A DNA stretch of 10,964 nt from Verrucomicrobiia bacterium (GTDB taxonomy: Bacteria > Verrucomicrobiota > Verrucomicrobiia > JABWAM01). Under the pieces are notes generated by a model. It saw only the letters and a list, made by a program, of their open reading frames with translations. It made no database searches and was not told the origin of the DNA. The translations under genes were made by a program, and so were the position numbers. Location of the stretch: the NCBI GenBank assembly GCA_013360985.1, contig JABWAM010000065.1, positions 1 to 10,964 of the forward strand, read 5' to 3'. This document shows positions 1-6,704 of the stretch, in pieces. Position 1 is the first letter of the stretch. The number at the start of each line of letters is the position of its first letter.

Positions 1-17
1 GGACTTGGTGTTGCGCG

Positions 18-63
18 CGGCGGCCGACCTTCCGCCGCCTTCGATCGGGCGGCGGGCGCCGCC
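18..63. other. Two GC-only hairpins downstream of the broken oxygenase gene
   Basis: Two short perfect inverted repeats lie just past the stop of the minus-strand oxygenase: 18-23 with 32-37 (6 bp, 8-nt loop) and 48-53 with 58-63 (6 bp, 4-nt loop). Neither is followed by a T-run in the minus direction, so an intrinsic terminator is only a possibility. GC-rich coding sequence running in from the left edge could give the same pattern. Bases 1-65 hold nothing else I can assign. Confidence 0.2.
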
Positions 64-65
64 GC

Positions 66-883
66 TTAAGCCGCGGTCTTTTGGGGAACCAGCGCGCCGG
101 GACCAAAAACCGTTGGGAATCCTTCGCCTCCCTTGAGGCGGCGGGTGCGCCCGTCCATATAGCATACGCTAAACCCGCGGCGGGAGATGTCGCTGCGGTT
201 CACGTCGCTCGCGTGGAGAAGCCAGTTGTGGAGCAGCGCGACCTCGCCCGCTTTGAGCTCGAGGAGCACGACTTTTTCAGGCGGACAATGCTTTTTCGCG
301 AGCTCGGGCGTCAGGAAACCCGAGGGATGATCGAGGTTCAAAAGACCAAGCTTATGGCTTTTCGGGATCACTTGCACGCAGCCGTTTGCCGCCGTGCAGG
401 GATCGAGCGCCGTCCACACCGTGAGGAGCGGGTCGCGTCGCGATCCAGGTCCTTCCAGCGGTCCTGATGCCACGGCAGCCAGGTGCCCTTCCGCGCGGGC
501 TTGTTCATGAACATCGCGCGGAAACAGGCGATTGGCGCGCCCTTTCCATATGCCCGCTCGCAGACATCGCGAAAAATCGGTCTCTGCATGTATTCGAGGA
601 AGAGCGGATCGTGCTCGAGGTCCTGAATCTTCCGGTAGTTCCGCGTGGCGCCCTTGTGCCCGCGGGTCTGTTCGCCGGCGTCTTCGTATTTTCCGCTTTC
701 GCTGTCGAGCTGCATCAGCATGCCGTCGTAGTTGGCCGGCGCCGTGCCCAGCATGATGTCGTCAATTCGCTGCTGGAGCGCGCTCAGCGATTTCGGATCG
801 AGGAGAGGCCCGAGGTTGAGCCAGCCTTCCTCTTCGTATTGCCGCCATTGCGCGTCGGTAATTCGGTCGTTGATGGGAGTCAT
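66..883 (-). pseudogene. Phytanoyl-CoA dioxygenase (PhyH) family protein, frameshifted
   Basis: Fe(II)/2-oxoglutarate-dependent oxygenase of the PhyH family, which hydroxylates lipids or small secondary metabolites; the substrate here is unknown. The N-terminal part (883 to about 442) reads through the metal-binding HxD motif as WHQD, with His139 and Asp141 as predicted iron ligands. The C-terminal part, in another frame, continues with TVWTALD, an NGC then PKSH stretch, a WLLHAS segment containing the likely distal His, and RRGFS with the likely 2-oxoglutarate-binding Arg. The frames are separated by a 5-bp tandem duplication at 432-441. Removing one copy gives one 270-residue protein with the family order HQD...DPLLTVWTALD, a normal family length. 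ATG at 881-883 is the start; no Shine-Dalgarno is visible. Otherwise the gene looks intact, so the lesion is recent or is a sequencing/assembly error. It diverges from the tetR-like gene. Confidence 0.85.
432..441 (-). repeat. 5-bp tandem duplication that breaks the oxygenase frame
   Basis: GTCGC is present twice in a row on the plus strand (GCGAC twice on the coding strand). Deleting one copy restores the frame exactly at the expected Asp-Pro after the HxD motif. This identifies the lesion as a duplication rather than substitution-driven decay. Confidence 0.75.
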
Positions 884-900
884 AAAGCGGGGTGTTGGCG

Positions 901-929
901 AAACTAATTGCGTTCGAATTGCGTGTCAA
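901..929 (-). promoter_or_regulatory. Sigma70-type promoter for the oxygenase gene
   Basis: On the minus strand a perfect -35 hexamer TTGACA (929-924) is followed by a 17-nt spacer and a weak -10 TAGTTT (906-901), which keeps the key T1, A2 and T6. Transcription would begin near 894, about ten bases before the ATG at 883, so the mRNA would be nearly leaderless. That agrees with the missing Shine-Dalgarno. Two direct octamer repeats sit between the hexamers. The rest of the 884-1069 gap shows no clear promoter for the plus-strand tetR-like gene. Confidence 0.55.
906..924. repeat. Two AATTGCGT direct repeats, 11 bp apart
   Basis: AATTGCGT occurs at 906-913 and again at 917-924, with a period of 11 bp, so both copies face the same side of the helix. 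They fill the spacer between the -35 and -10 of the oxygenase promoter, where a bound protein would block or remodel polymerase contact. A TTCGAA palindrome spans 913-918 between them. This is a candidate operator; the bound factor is unknown. Confidence 0.4.
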
Positions 930-1069
930 ATCCTGCAGGAAGGATGGCGTGGCGTCCGTTCCCTCGGCGAGATCTCCCCTCGGGCGGCGTCATGGCTTCA
1001 GGCGTCGCCGTGCTACCGCTCGGTAAACGCGGTTTGACTCGCCGCGGCCGAACGCGCAGACTGCGCGCG

Positions 1070-1672
1070 ATGGCGCGTCCCTCCCTCAAGACTCGCATGC
1101 GTCTCCTCGACGCGGCCCGCGCGACCTTCTGCCACCGCGGCTACGAGGGCGCTTCCGTCGCCGAGATCGCGGCGCGCGCGCGGGTCACCAAACCCGCGCT
1201 TTATTATCACTTTGGGAGCAAGGCGGGGCTTTACGAAGCGTTGGTCGTCGAGAACCTCGACGAACGCTGGCGCCGCATGCGTGCGGCGGCGGAAAGCCAA
1301 GGGTCGCTCGAAGATCGGCTGACGCGCGTGATCGAAGCCTGCTTCCGCCACGCGCGCGAGAATCGCGAGGGGACCCGCATCTGTTTCGCGGCGCTCTTCG
1401 CCGCGCCCGGCGAGGTCCCGCGCCGATTGAGCTTTATGCGCCGCGGACGACGCAACTTCGACCTCGTCCTGAAGTTGATGCGCGAGGGCAAGCGGCGCGG
1501 TGAACTGCGGCGAGACCTCGACGCCTACGATCTCGCCGCGGCGATCTACAGCCGCGTCATCGCGAACGCCCTCGCGCAGGCGGTCTCCGGCTCCTCCGCC
1601 CGCCTCACGAAAGCCCGCGCCGCGGTGCGCCTCTTTCTCCAGGGCGCCCTGCGCGACGGAAGCGGGCGCTGA
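1070..1672 (+). CDS. TetR family transcriptional regulator
   Basis: 200-residue one-component regulator, the usual TetR size. The N-terminal DNA-binding domain is clear: helix 1 at about residues 8-24 (ends in FCHRGYEG), then the helix-turn-helix at about 29-48, SVAEIAARARVTKPALYYHF, followed by the GSKAGLYEAL start of helix 4. The C-terminal region, which binds the inducer in this family, is helical and divergent, so the ligand cannot be predicted. The start at ATG 1070 is chosen because it lies just ahead of helix 1. An in-frame upstream ATG at 908 would add 54 basic, family-unlike residues and run back into the promoter of the divergent gene. No strong Shine-Dalgarno precedes it. The MFS pump starts 53 bases downstream on the same strand, which suggests that this protein represses the pump and perhaps itself. 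A target role at the divergent oxygenase promoter is possible. Confidence 0.93.
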   Translation: MARPSLKTRMRLLDAARATFCHRGYEGASVAEIAARARVTKPALYYHFGSKAGLYEALVVENLDERWRRMRAAAESQGSLEDRLTRVIEACFRHARENREGTRICFAALFAAPGEVPRRLSFMRRGRRNFDLVLKLMREGKRRGELRRDLDAYDLAAAIYSRVIANALAQAVSGSSARLTKARAAVRLFLQGALRDGSGR

Positions 1673-1678
1673 GGTCTT

Positions 1679-1692
1679 CGCGAAAATTCGCG
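1679..1692. promoter_or_regulatory. Candidate operator between regulator and efflux gene
   Basis: Inverted repeat CGCGAA-AA-TTCGCG with perfect 6-bp arms and a 2-nt centre, just after the regulator's stop codon and ahead of the MFS gene. TetR proteins bind short palindromes of this form as dimers, and the position fits repression of the pump. No second copy of the same palindrome was seen in the upstream gap, so autoregulation through this motif is not shown. Confidence 0.35.
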
Positions 1693-1710
1693 GAGAGCGC
1701 GCTTCTGTGC

Positions 1711-1724
1711 GAGGGTACGCCCTC
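1711..1724 (+). promoter_or_regulatory. Ribosome binding site of the MFS gene, within a small hairpin
   Basis: GAGGG at 1711-1715 lies ten bases before the ATG at 1726 and is the Shine-Dalgarno that supports this start. It is followed by TACG and then CCCTC (1720-1724), its exact complement. The site can therefore fold into a 5-bp stem with a 4-nt loop, which would reduce translation. The stem is short, so the regulatory effect is only inferred. Confidence 0.4.
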
Positions 1725-1725
1725 C

Positions 1726-2952
1726 ATGCGACAGCGCGCGGCGCTCGGCGTCCTTTTTTTCACGGTCTTCGTGGACCTCGTCGGCTTCGGTTTGGTCCTG
1801 CCGTTGCTCCCCTATTTTGCGAGCCGGTTCGGCGCGAATGGATTCGAGGTGACGGCCCTCAGTTCGATCTTCTCGCTCATGCAGTTCGTCTTCGCGCCCT
1901 TTTGGGGTCGGCTTTCCGACCGGATCGGGCGTCGGCCGGTGATCCTCATCAGCCTGGCCGGCTCGACGCTCTCCTATTTCGGCCTGATGTTCTGCGAAAG
2001 CTTCTGGCAGATCTTCGCGACGCGGGCGTTCGCCGGGTTTTTCGGAGCGAACATCGCCGTGGCGAACGCCTATATCGCCGACATCACTCCGCCCGAGGAG
2101 CGTTCGAAGGGAATGGGATGGATCGGCGCCGCTTTTGGGCTCGGCTTCGTGCTCGGGCCGGGTCTCGGGGCGCTCATCGCGCATCTCGCGGACGATCCGT
2201 TGCGTCCGGATCAGGTTTATCGGGCCATTGGAGGAACCGCCGCGGCGATCTGCGGGCTGAACGGCCTCGTCGCGTGCTGGACGTTGGCGGAGAGCCGCCC
2301 CTCCTCCCACCGCGAGGTTCGGAGGAGGGAAGCGATGGGGCCTCTCGCGGCATGGCGCCGGGTTTTCGCCGCGCGAGGGACGGCGTATCTCATCGCGCTT
2401 TACTTTGCGCTCGGATACGGGTTCGCCAACTTCGAAAACCTTTTCGCGCTGCTCCTGATCCGTCCCGCCTTCGGCTTCGACGTGCGCGAGGGAAATCTCT
2501 TTTTTCTCTATCTCGGACTCGTGATGGCGGTGGTGCAAGGAGGGATGATCGGGCGCTTGGCGAAACGCTTCGGAGACGGAAGGCTCATCGCCGCGGGATG
2601 CATCCTCTCAGCGGTCGCGATGGCGTGGATGCCTTTCGCGGACCGCTCCTGGCACCTCTTTCTCCTGCTTGGCCTGCTCGGGCTCGGGCAAGGTCTGAAT
2701 CGCGCGAGCATCCTCGGGCTCGTCTCGCGCCGCGCGAACGCGGAGATGCAAGGCGCGGCGCTCGGCGCGGCTCAGTCGGCGGGAAGCCTCGCGCGGATCG
2801 TCGGGCCGATCAGCGGCGGAGCGCTCTTCGATCGGTTCGGTCCTCCGGCGCCATTTCTCCTCAGCGGCGTCCTGGTCGCGCTCGTGCTGCTTCCAGGAAT
2901 TGGCGGCCTCCGCCGCGAAGACGCCGCGGCTGCGACGCCGACATCCGCATAA
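1726..2952 (+). CDS. MFS efflux transporter, TetA-like (DHA1 type)
   Basis: 408-residue inner-membrane drug/H+ antiporter with the length and hydrophobic pattern of twelve membrane segments. Helix 1 carries the TetA-like signature FVDLVGFGLVLPLLP (residues 15-29). Motif A, GRLSDRIGRRPV, is at 61-72 in the first cytoplasmic loop. Helix 4 to 5 contains ARAFAGFFGANIAVANAYIA and then the antiporter motif C, GLGFVLGPGLG (138-148), which marks exporters rather than importers. Start ATG 1726 has GAGGG upstream. The gene follows a TetR regulator, the usual arrangement for inducible efflux. Similarity to tetracycline pumps is at family level only and does not show tetracycline resistance; the substrate could be a lipid, antibiotic or metabolite. 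Its TAA at 2950-2952 is in the same frame as the next gene, separated from it by 24 codons. Confidence 0.92.
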   Translation: MRQRAALGVLFFTVFVDLVGFGLVLPLLPYFASRFGANGFEVTALSSIFSLMQFVFAPFWGRLSDRIGRRPVILISLAGSTLSYFGLMFCESFWQIFATRAFAGFFGANIAVANAYIADITPPEERSKGMGWIGAAFGLGFVLGPGLGALIAHLADDPLRPDQVYRAIGGTAAAICGLNGLVACWTLAESRPSSHREVRRREAMGPLAAWRRVFAARGTAYLIALYFALGYGFANFENLFALLLIRPAFGFDVREGNLFFLYLGLVMAVVQGGMIGRLAKRFGDGRLIAAGCILSAVAMAWMPFADRSWHLFLLLGLLGLGQGLNRASILGLVSRRANAEMQGAALGAAQSAGSLARIVGPISGGALFDRFGPPAPFLLSGVLVALVLLPGIGGLRREDAAAATPTSA

Positions 2953-3024
2953 AACGGCCGGCGATCGCGCGCGCGGCGCCGATCCGCCTCGACACCCGGG
3001 CTTCGCTCCGTTCCACTTCCGCCC

Positions 3025-3921
3025 TTGAGCTTTTTCGGCCTCAGCTTTCCGTTCGGAAGATTCCTCGGCATCGAAGTGCGCCTGCACTTCACCTTCTTCC
3101 TGTACGCCTTCGTGTTGATGCAGCGGTTCAGCGGCGACTTGCTCACTGGAGCGTTGGTGATCTTCGGTCTTTACGGAAGCGTGCTGCTTCACGAGTTCGG
3201 GCACGCCCTCGCGGCGCGATGGTGCGATGGCGAGGCGCCGCTCATCATCCTCTGGCCGCTCGGGGGCCTGGCGGTCTGCCGCCCGCTCTTCAATCCGACG
3301 GCGCACCTCATCACCTCGGCGGCGGGCCCCGCCGTCTCGGTGGCGCTCTGGCTGGGCTTCGATCTCCTGCTGCGCGTCGCGCCTGCGGAGGTGTGGGTTT
3401 CCTTTCCCATTCTCGCGCGATGCGTGATCGAAATTGCGGGCCTGAACCAGATGCTCGTGCTCTTCAATCTCATTCCGGCGTTCCCGATGGACGGCGGGCG
3501 CATCCTGCGCGACACGCTGTGGCACTTCACTTCCGTGGAGCGCGCCACGGCGGTGGCCGTGGGTCTCGGGCGCGTACTGGCCGCCGCCGGCGTCGTTTTG
3601 GGGATTTCTACCGGCAACTACCAGCTCGCCATCCTCGCCGCCTTCATCTTCATGATGAGCGGCGCCGAACGGCAATCGCTTGCGTGGCAAGGGCCGGTCC
3701 AACCCTTCTCACTCCGCGAACGTTTTCGCCGCGCAAAACGGCAGAAGCGTTTCCGCGAACAGAATGCGCCTTTTCTCGGCGAATCGGTCGCCTTCCACCG
3801 CTGCGCGTCCTGCGGGATCACCGAGGTCGAAGACCCGCACGAAACCTTCCGCGTCGCCGTCGACGGAGAGGAATACTGCGCGAAGCATCTCCCGCGCGGC
3901 GAGACCTCCTCGCGCGCCTGA
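3025..3921 (+). CDS. M50 / site-2-protease-like membrane metalloprotease with C-terminal zinc-finger-like tail
   Basis: 298-residue predicted intramembrane zinc protease (M50B). Family residues are in place: IEVRLHFTF after a short N-terminus (16-24), the HExxH metal site HEFGH at 56-60, a glycine-rich LWPLGGLAVC loop (76-85), SAAGPAVS (98-105), and the third-ligand motif NLIPAFPMDGGR with Asn148 and Asp156. A hydrophobic segment follows at about 180-213. The start is TTG at 3025: no ATG or GTG lies between the upstream in-frame stop (2950) and the conserved N-terminal motif, and no Shine-Dalgarno is visible. Many relatives carry CBS domains at the C-terminus. This one instead has a basic linker (about 230-250) and a CxxC-x21-CxxH pattern (Cys260, Cys263, Cys285, His288) that could bind another metal. 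The substrate is unknown; such enzymes release membrane-held regulators or process lipoproteins. It may be co-transcribed with the MFS gene 72 bases upstream. Confidence 0.88.
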   Translation: MSFFGLSFPFGRFLGIEVRLHFTFFLYAFVLMQRFSGDLLTGALVIFGLYGSVLLHEFGHALAARWCDGEAPLIILWPLGGLAVCRPLFNPTAHLITSAAGPAVSVALWLGFDLLLRVAPAEVWVSFPILARCVIEIAGLNQMLVLFNLIPAFPMDGGRILRDTLWHFTSVERATAVAVGLGRVLAAAGVVLGISTGNYQLAILAAFIFMMSGAERQSLAWQGPVQPFSLRERFRRAKRQKRFREQNAPFLGESVAFHRCASCGITEVEDPHETFRVAVDGEEYCAKHLPRGETSSRA

Positions 3922-4077
3922 TCGAGTCGCTGGCGCGCCGCGCGGAACTTCGCGGATCGGCGGGATGGTCTCGCGGTTTCCCCATGAGCCGCCAAACCGC
4001 CGGCCGATGGCGCCGATCGGATCCCCGTGGAATTTCCCTTTTCTTTTCTCCCGTTTCCCGCCTTATTGACGCACTTC

Positions 4078-4941
4078 ATGCCCATCCCCGGCCTCAAGAT
4101 CATCGGCGAATCCATCAACGATTCGGTGCCCTCCACGCGCGCGCTCTACGACGCCGGCAACCTCGAGGGCATCGTGAACCTGGCGAAGACCCAGGATCAA
4201 AAGGGCGCCCACTTCATTGACGTGAACGTGGGGCGCCGCGACGCCGCATTCATGGCGGACATGGTGCGGCGCATCCAGGCGGTGACCGCGAAACCGCTTT
4301 CCATCGACACGCCGGACCTCGCGCTCGCCGAGGCCGGCCTCAAGGCGTACGACCCTGCGCGCGCGGGAGGCCATCCGCCGATCCTCAACTCGATCTCGCC
4401 GCTCCGTTTCGACATGTTCAAACTCCTGAAGGTCCGCCGTTTCATGCCGATCCTCATGATCTCCGAACGCGTCGAGAACGGCGAAGGCCAGCCGAACCGA
4501 ACGGCCGAGGAGACCGTGCGCGCCGCGCGCGAAATGCTGGAGGCCGCCCGCGGCGCCGGCCTCCGCAACGCGGAATGCATCTTCGACCCCGGCATCGCGC
4601 CTCTCGGCGGCGACACCGAGGGAAACCTCAAGCGCCTCCTCGAGGCCCTTCGGCGGATCAAGGACGATCGCGGCTTTGAAGGTGTGCACGCCTCGGTCGG
4701 TCTCAGCAATTTCACGGTGATGCTTCCCTCGAAACGCGCCGACGGCGGCCCCGTCAAGGGCCCGCTCGAGAGCGCCTTCCTCACCCTCGCGACGCCGCTC
4801 GGGCTCGACATGGTGATCGGTTCCGTCGCGCGCAAATATGAACTTCTTGATCCCGCGCACCCCGCCATGGTCTGCCTCAACGAGGTTCTCGCCATGGAAC
4901 CGTTCGAGGGCCTCCTGCGCGTCAAAGAGTTTTATTCCTGA
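4078..4941 (+). CDS. Methyltetrahydrofolate:corrinoid methyltransferase, AcsE-like (pterin-binding TIM barrel)
   Basis: 287-residue soluble enzyme of the DHPS-like pterin-binding fold, predicted to move the methyl group of methyl-THF to a corrinoid protein, or the reverse. By alignment from memory with AcsE of Moorella (262 residues): LKIIGESIN at 6-14, HFIDVNVG at 45-52, SIDT with Asp77, ILNSIS with Asn104, FDPGIAPLG with Asp170, and VGLSNFT with Asn211. The last is equivalent to the active-site Asn that hydrogen-bonds N5 of the folate. ATG 4078 is preferred over GTG 4027 because the conserved fold begins at once after it; neither has a good Shine-Dalgarno. The 156-base gap upstream (3922-4077) has a 7-bp inverted repeat at 3973-3979/3994-4000 and no clear promoter. 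The stop overlaps the fhs start by one base, so the two are translationally coupled. No corrinoid protein gene is nearby. MtgA-like demethylation enzymes are an alternative. Confidence 0.85.
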   Translation: MPIPGLKIIGESINDSVPSTRALYDAGNLEGIVNLAKTQDQKGAHFIDVNVGRRDAAFMADMVRRIQAVTAKPLSIDTPDLALAEAGLKAYDPARAGGHPPILNSISPLRFDMFKLLKVRRFMPILMISERVENGEGQPNRTAEETVRAAREMLEAARGAGLRNAECIFDPGIAPLGGDTEGNLKRLLEALRRIKDDRGFEGVHASVGLSNFTVMLPSKRADGGPVKGPLESAFLTLATPLGLDMVIGSVARKYELLDPAHPAMVCLNEVLAMEPFEGLLRVKEFYS

Positions 4942-6704
4942 TGAAACTCGATCCCCTCACCATGCAGAACTGGCAGATCGCCGAGGCCGCCGAGGCGACG
5001 ATGAAACCCATCCACCGTCTCGCCGCCGAGATGGGCCTGAACGAGGAGGAGTTGATCCCTTACGGACGGAAGCTGGGCAAGGTGGATTACCAGAGTGTCC
5101 TGAGCCGCCTCGGCGATGCGCCCGTCGGTAAGTACGTGGACGTCACCGCGATCACCCCCACTCCCTTGGGCGAAGGAAAGACGACGACGACGATGGGGCT
5201 TGTCGAGGGCCTCGGTGCGCTGGGAAAGAGGGTCGTCGGCGCCGTGCGCCAGCCGAGCAGCGGTCCGACCTTCAATGTGAAAGGCTCCGCCGCCGGCGGC
5301 GGACTCGCCCAGTGCATCCCGCTCGTGCCGCTCTCCATCCGTCTCACGGGCGACATCGACTCGATCACCAACGCGCACAACCTCGCCATGGTCGCGCTTA
5401 CCTCGCGCATGCAGCACGAGCGCAACTACGACGACGCGCGCCTCGCGAAGAGCGGCCTGACGCGTCTCGATGTGGATCCCGCGCGCGTCCAGATCAAGTG
5501 GGCGATCGATTTCGCCGCGCAAGCCCTCCGCAACATCGTCATCGGCCGCGGCGGCAAACAGGACGGGTTCGAGATGGAATCGGGATTCCAGATCACCGTC
5601 TCGAGTGAGATCATGGCGATCCTCGCCATCGCGCGCGACCTCGCCGACCTTCGCGCGCGCATTGCGAAGATGGTCGTCGCCTACAGCCGATCCGGCAAAG
5701 AGGTCACCACCGCGGATCTTGGCGTGGACGGCGCGATGACCGCGTGGATGGTGGACGCGCTCAACCCGAACCTCCTCCAGACCATCGAGGGCCAGCCGAT
5801 CTTCATTCACGCCGGCCCCTTCGCGAACATCGCGATCGGCCAGAGTTCGATCATCGCCGACCGCCTCGGCGTCCGCCTCGGCGAGTATCATGTCACCGAG
5901 AGCGGGTTCGCCGCCGATATCGGCTACGAAAAGTTCTGGAATCTCAAGTGCCGTTTCTCGGGCCTCACGCCGGATGCCGTCGTGATCGTGGCGACGATCC
6001 GCGCGCTCAAGATGCACGGCGGCGGCCCTCCCGTGAAGCCCGGGCTCCGTCTCCCCGAGGAGTACACGAAAGAGAACATCGGCCTCGTCGAGAAGGGCTG
6101 CGAAAATCTCCTCGCGCACATCGGGATCGTGAATCGGAGCGGCGTGCGGCCGGTCGTGTGCGTCAACGGCTTCTATACCGACACGAAGCCCGAGGTCGAC
6201 GCGGTGCGAAAAATTGTCGAGCGCGCCGGCGCCCTTTTCGCCGTGTCCAATCACTGGCTCAAGGGCGGCGAAGGCGCCCGCGAGCTTGCCGAGGCGGTGA
6301 TCGCCGCCTGCGCTGAAAAACACCGATTCAAATTTCTCTACGATCTCGCCACCCCCTTGCGCCAGCGCATCGAACTCATCGCGAAGGAGATCTACGGCGC
6401 CGACGGCGTGACCTACAGCGACGAGGCGCTCGCCAAGGCCAAGGCGTTCGAGACCGATCCGGAAGCGGTCAAGCTCGGCACCTGCATGGTGAAGAGCCAC
6501 CTCAGCCTTTCGCACGATCCGAATCTGAAGGGGCGTCCGAAGGGCTGGACCCTCCCCGTGCGCGACATCCTCGTCTATAAAGGCGCCGGGTTCATCGTCC
6601 CCGTCGCGGGCGACATCAAGCTCATGCCGGGCACCGCCTCCGATCCCGCCTTTCGCCGCGTGGACGTGGACCTCAAGACCGGTCGCGTGACGGGATTGTT
6701 TTAA
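4941..6704 (+). CDS. fhs: Formate--tetrahydrofolate ligase (formyl-THF synthetase)
   Basis: Cytosolic enzyme that makes 10-formyl-THF from formate, THF and ATP; reversible, and the entry step of the Wood-Ljungdahl methyl branch. At 587 residues it is slightly longer than the usual 555-560. The ATP P-loop TPLGEGKTT is at 74-82. The first family signature is present but altered, KGSAAGGGLAQ around 114-124 where most members have KGGAAGGGYAQ. The second signature, VATIRALKMHGGG, is typical. The C-terminal end reads MPGTASDPAFRRVDVD as expected. The start ATG 4941 overlaps the stop of the preceding methyltransferase, and the N-terminus (PLTMQNWQIAEAA...IPYGRKLGKV) is family-like. The partner gene suggests work in methyl-THF metabolism rather than only purine supply. 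The last 32 bases overlap the convergent methyltransferase gene and leave no room for a terminator. Confidence 0.96.
   Translation: MKLDPLTMQNWQIAEAAEATMKPIHRLAAEMGLNEEELIPYGRKLGKVDYQSVLSRLGDAPVGKYVDVTAITPTPLGEGKTTTTMGLVEGLGALGKRVVGAVRQPSSGPTFNVKGSAAGGGLAQCIPLVPLSIRLTGDIDSITNAHNLAMVALTSRMQHERNYDDARLAKSGLTRLDVDPARVQIKWAIDFAAQALRNIVIGRGGKQDGFEMESGFQITVSSEIMAILAIARDLADLRARIAKMVVAYSRSGKEVTTADLGVDGAMTAWMVDALNPNLLQTIEGQPIFIHAGPFANIAIGQSSIIADRLGVRLGEYHVTESGFAADIGYEKFWNLKCRFSGLTPDAVVIVATIRALKMHGGGPPVKPGLRLPEEYTKENIGLVEKGCENLLAHIGIVNRSGVRPVVCVNGFYTDTKPEVDAVRKIVERAGALFAVSNHWLKGGEGARELAEAVIAACAEKHRFKFLYDLATPLRQRIELIAKEIYGADGVTYSDEALAKAKAFETDPEAVKLGTCMVKSHLSLSHDPNLKGRPKGWTLPVRDILVYKGAGFIVPVAGDIKLMPGTASDPAFRRVDVDLKTGRVTGLF

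Noticed and set aside
1..65. C-terminal end of a plus-strand gene entering from the left, stopping at 67-69
   Set aside because: Only about 22 Gly/Ala/Arg-rich codons are visible and several frames are open; it cannot be told from non-coding GC-rich DNA.
1023..1038. Possible second operator, GTAAAC-gcg-GTTTgAC
   Set aside because: The right arm carries an extra base and the motif does not resemble the palindrome at 1679-1692, so it is too weak to list.
908..1069. N-terminal extension of the TetR-family gene from ATG 908
   Set aside because: The added 54 residues are basic and unlike the family, and would overlap the divergent promoter. ATG 1070 fits helix 1.
1500..4220. 906-codon open frame on the plus strand
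   Set aside because: It spans the end of the TetR gene, all of the MFS and M50 genes and the start of the methyltransferase in another frame. Its translation is Arg/Pro/Ala-rich with no family motif, while all four genes beneath it are well supported.
4932..6515. 527-codon open frame antisense to fhs
   Set aside because: Low-complexity His/Arg/Glu/Val-rich translation opposite a certain fhs gene.
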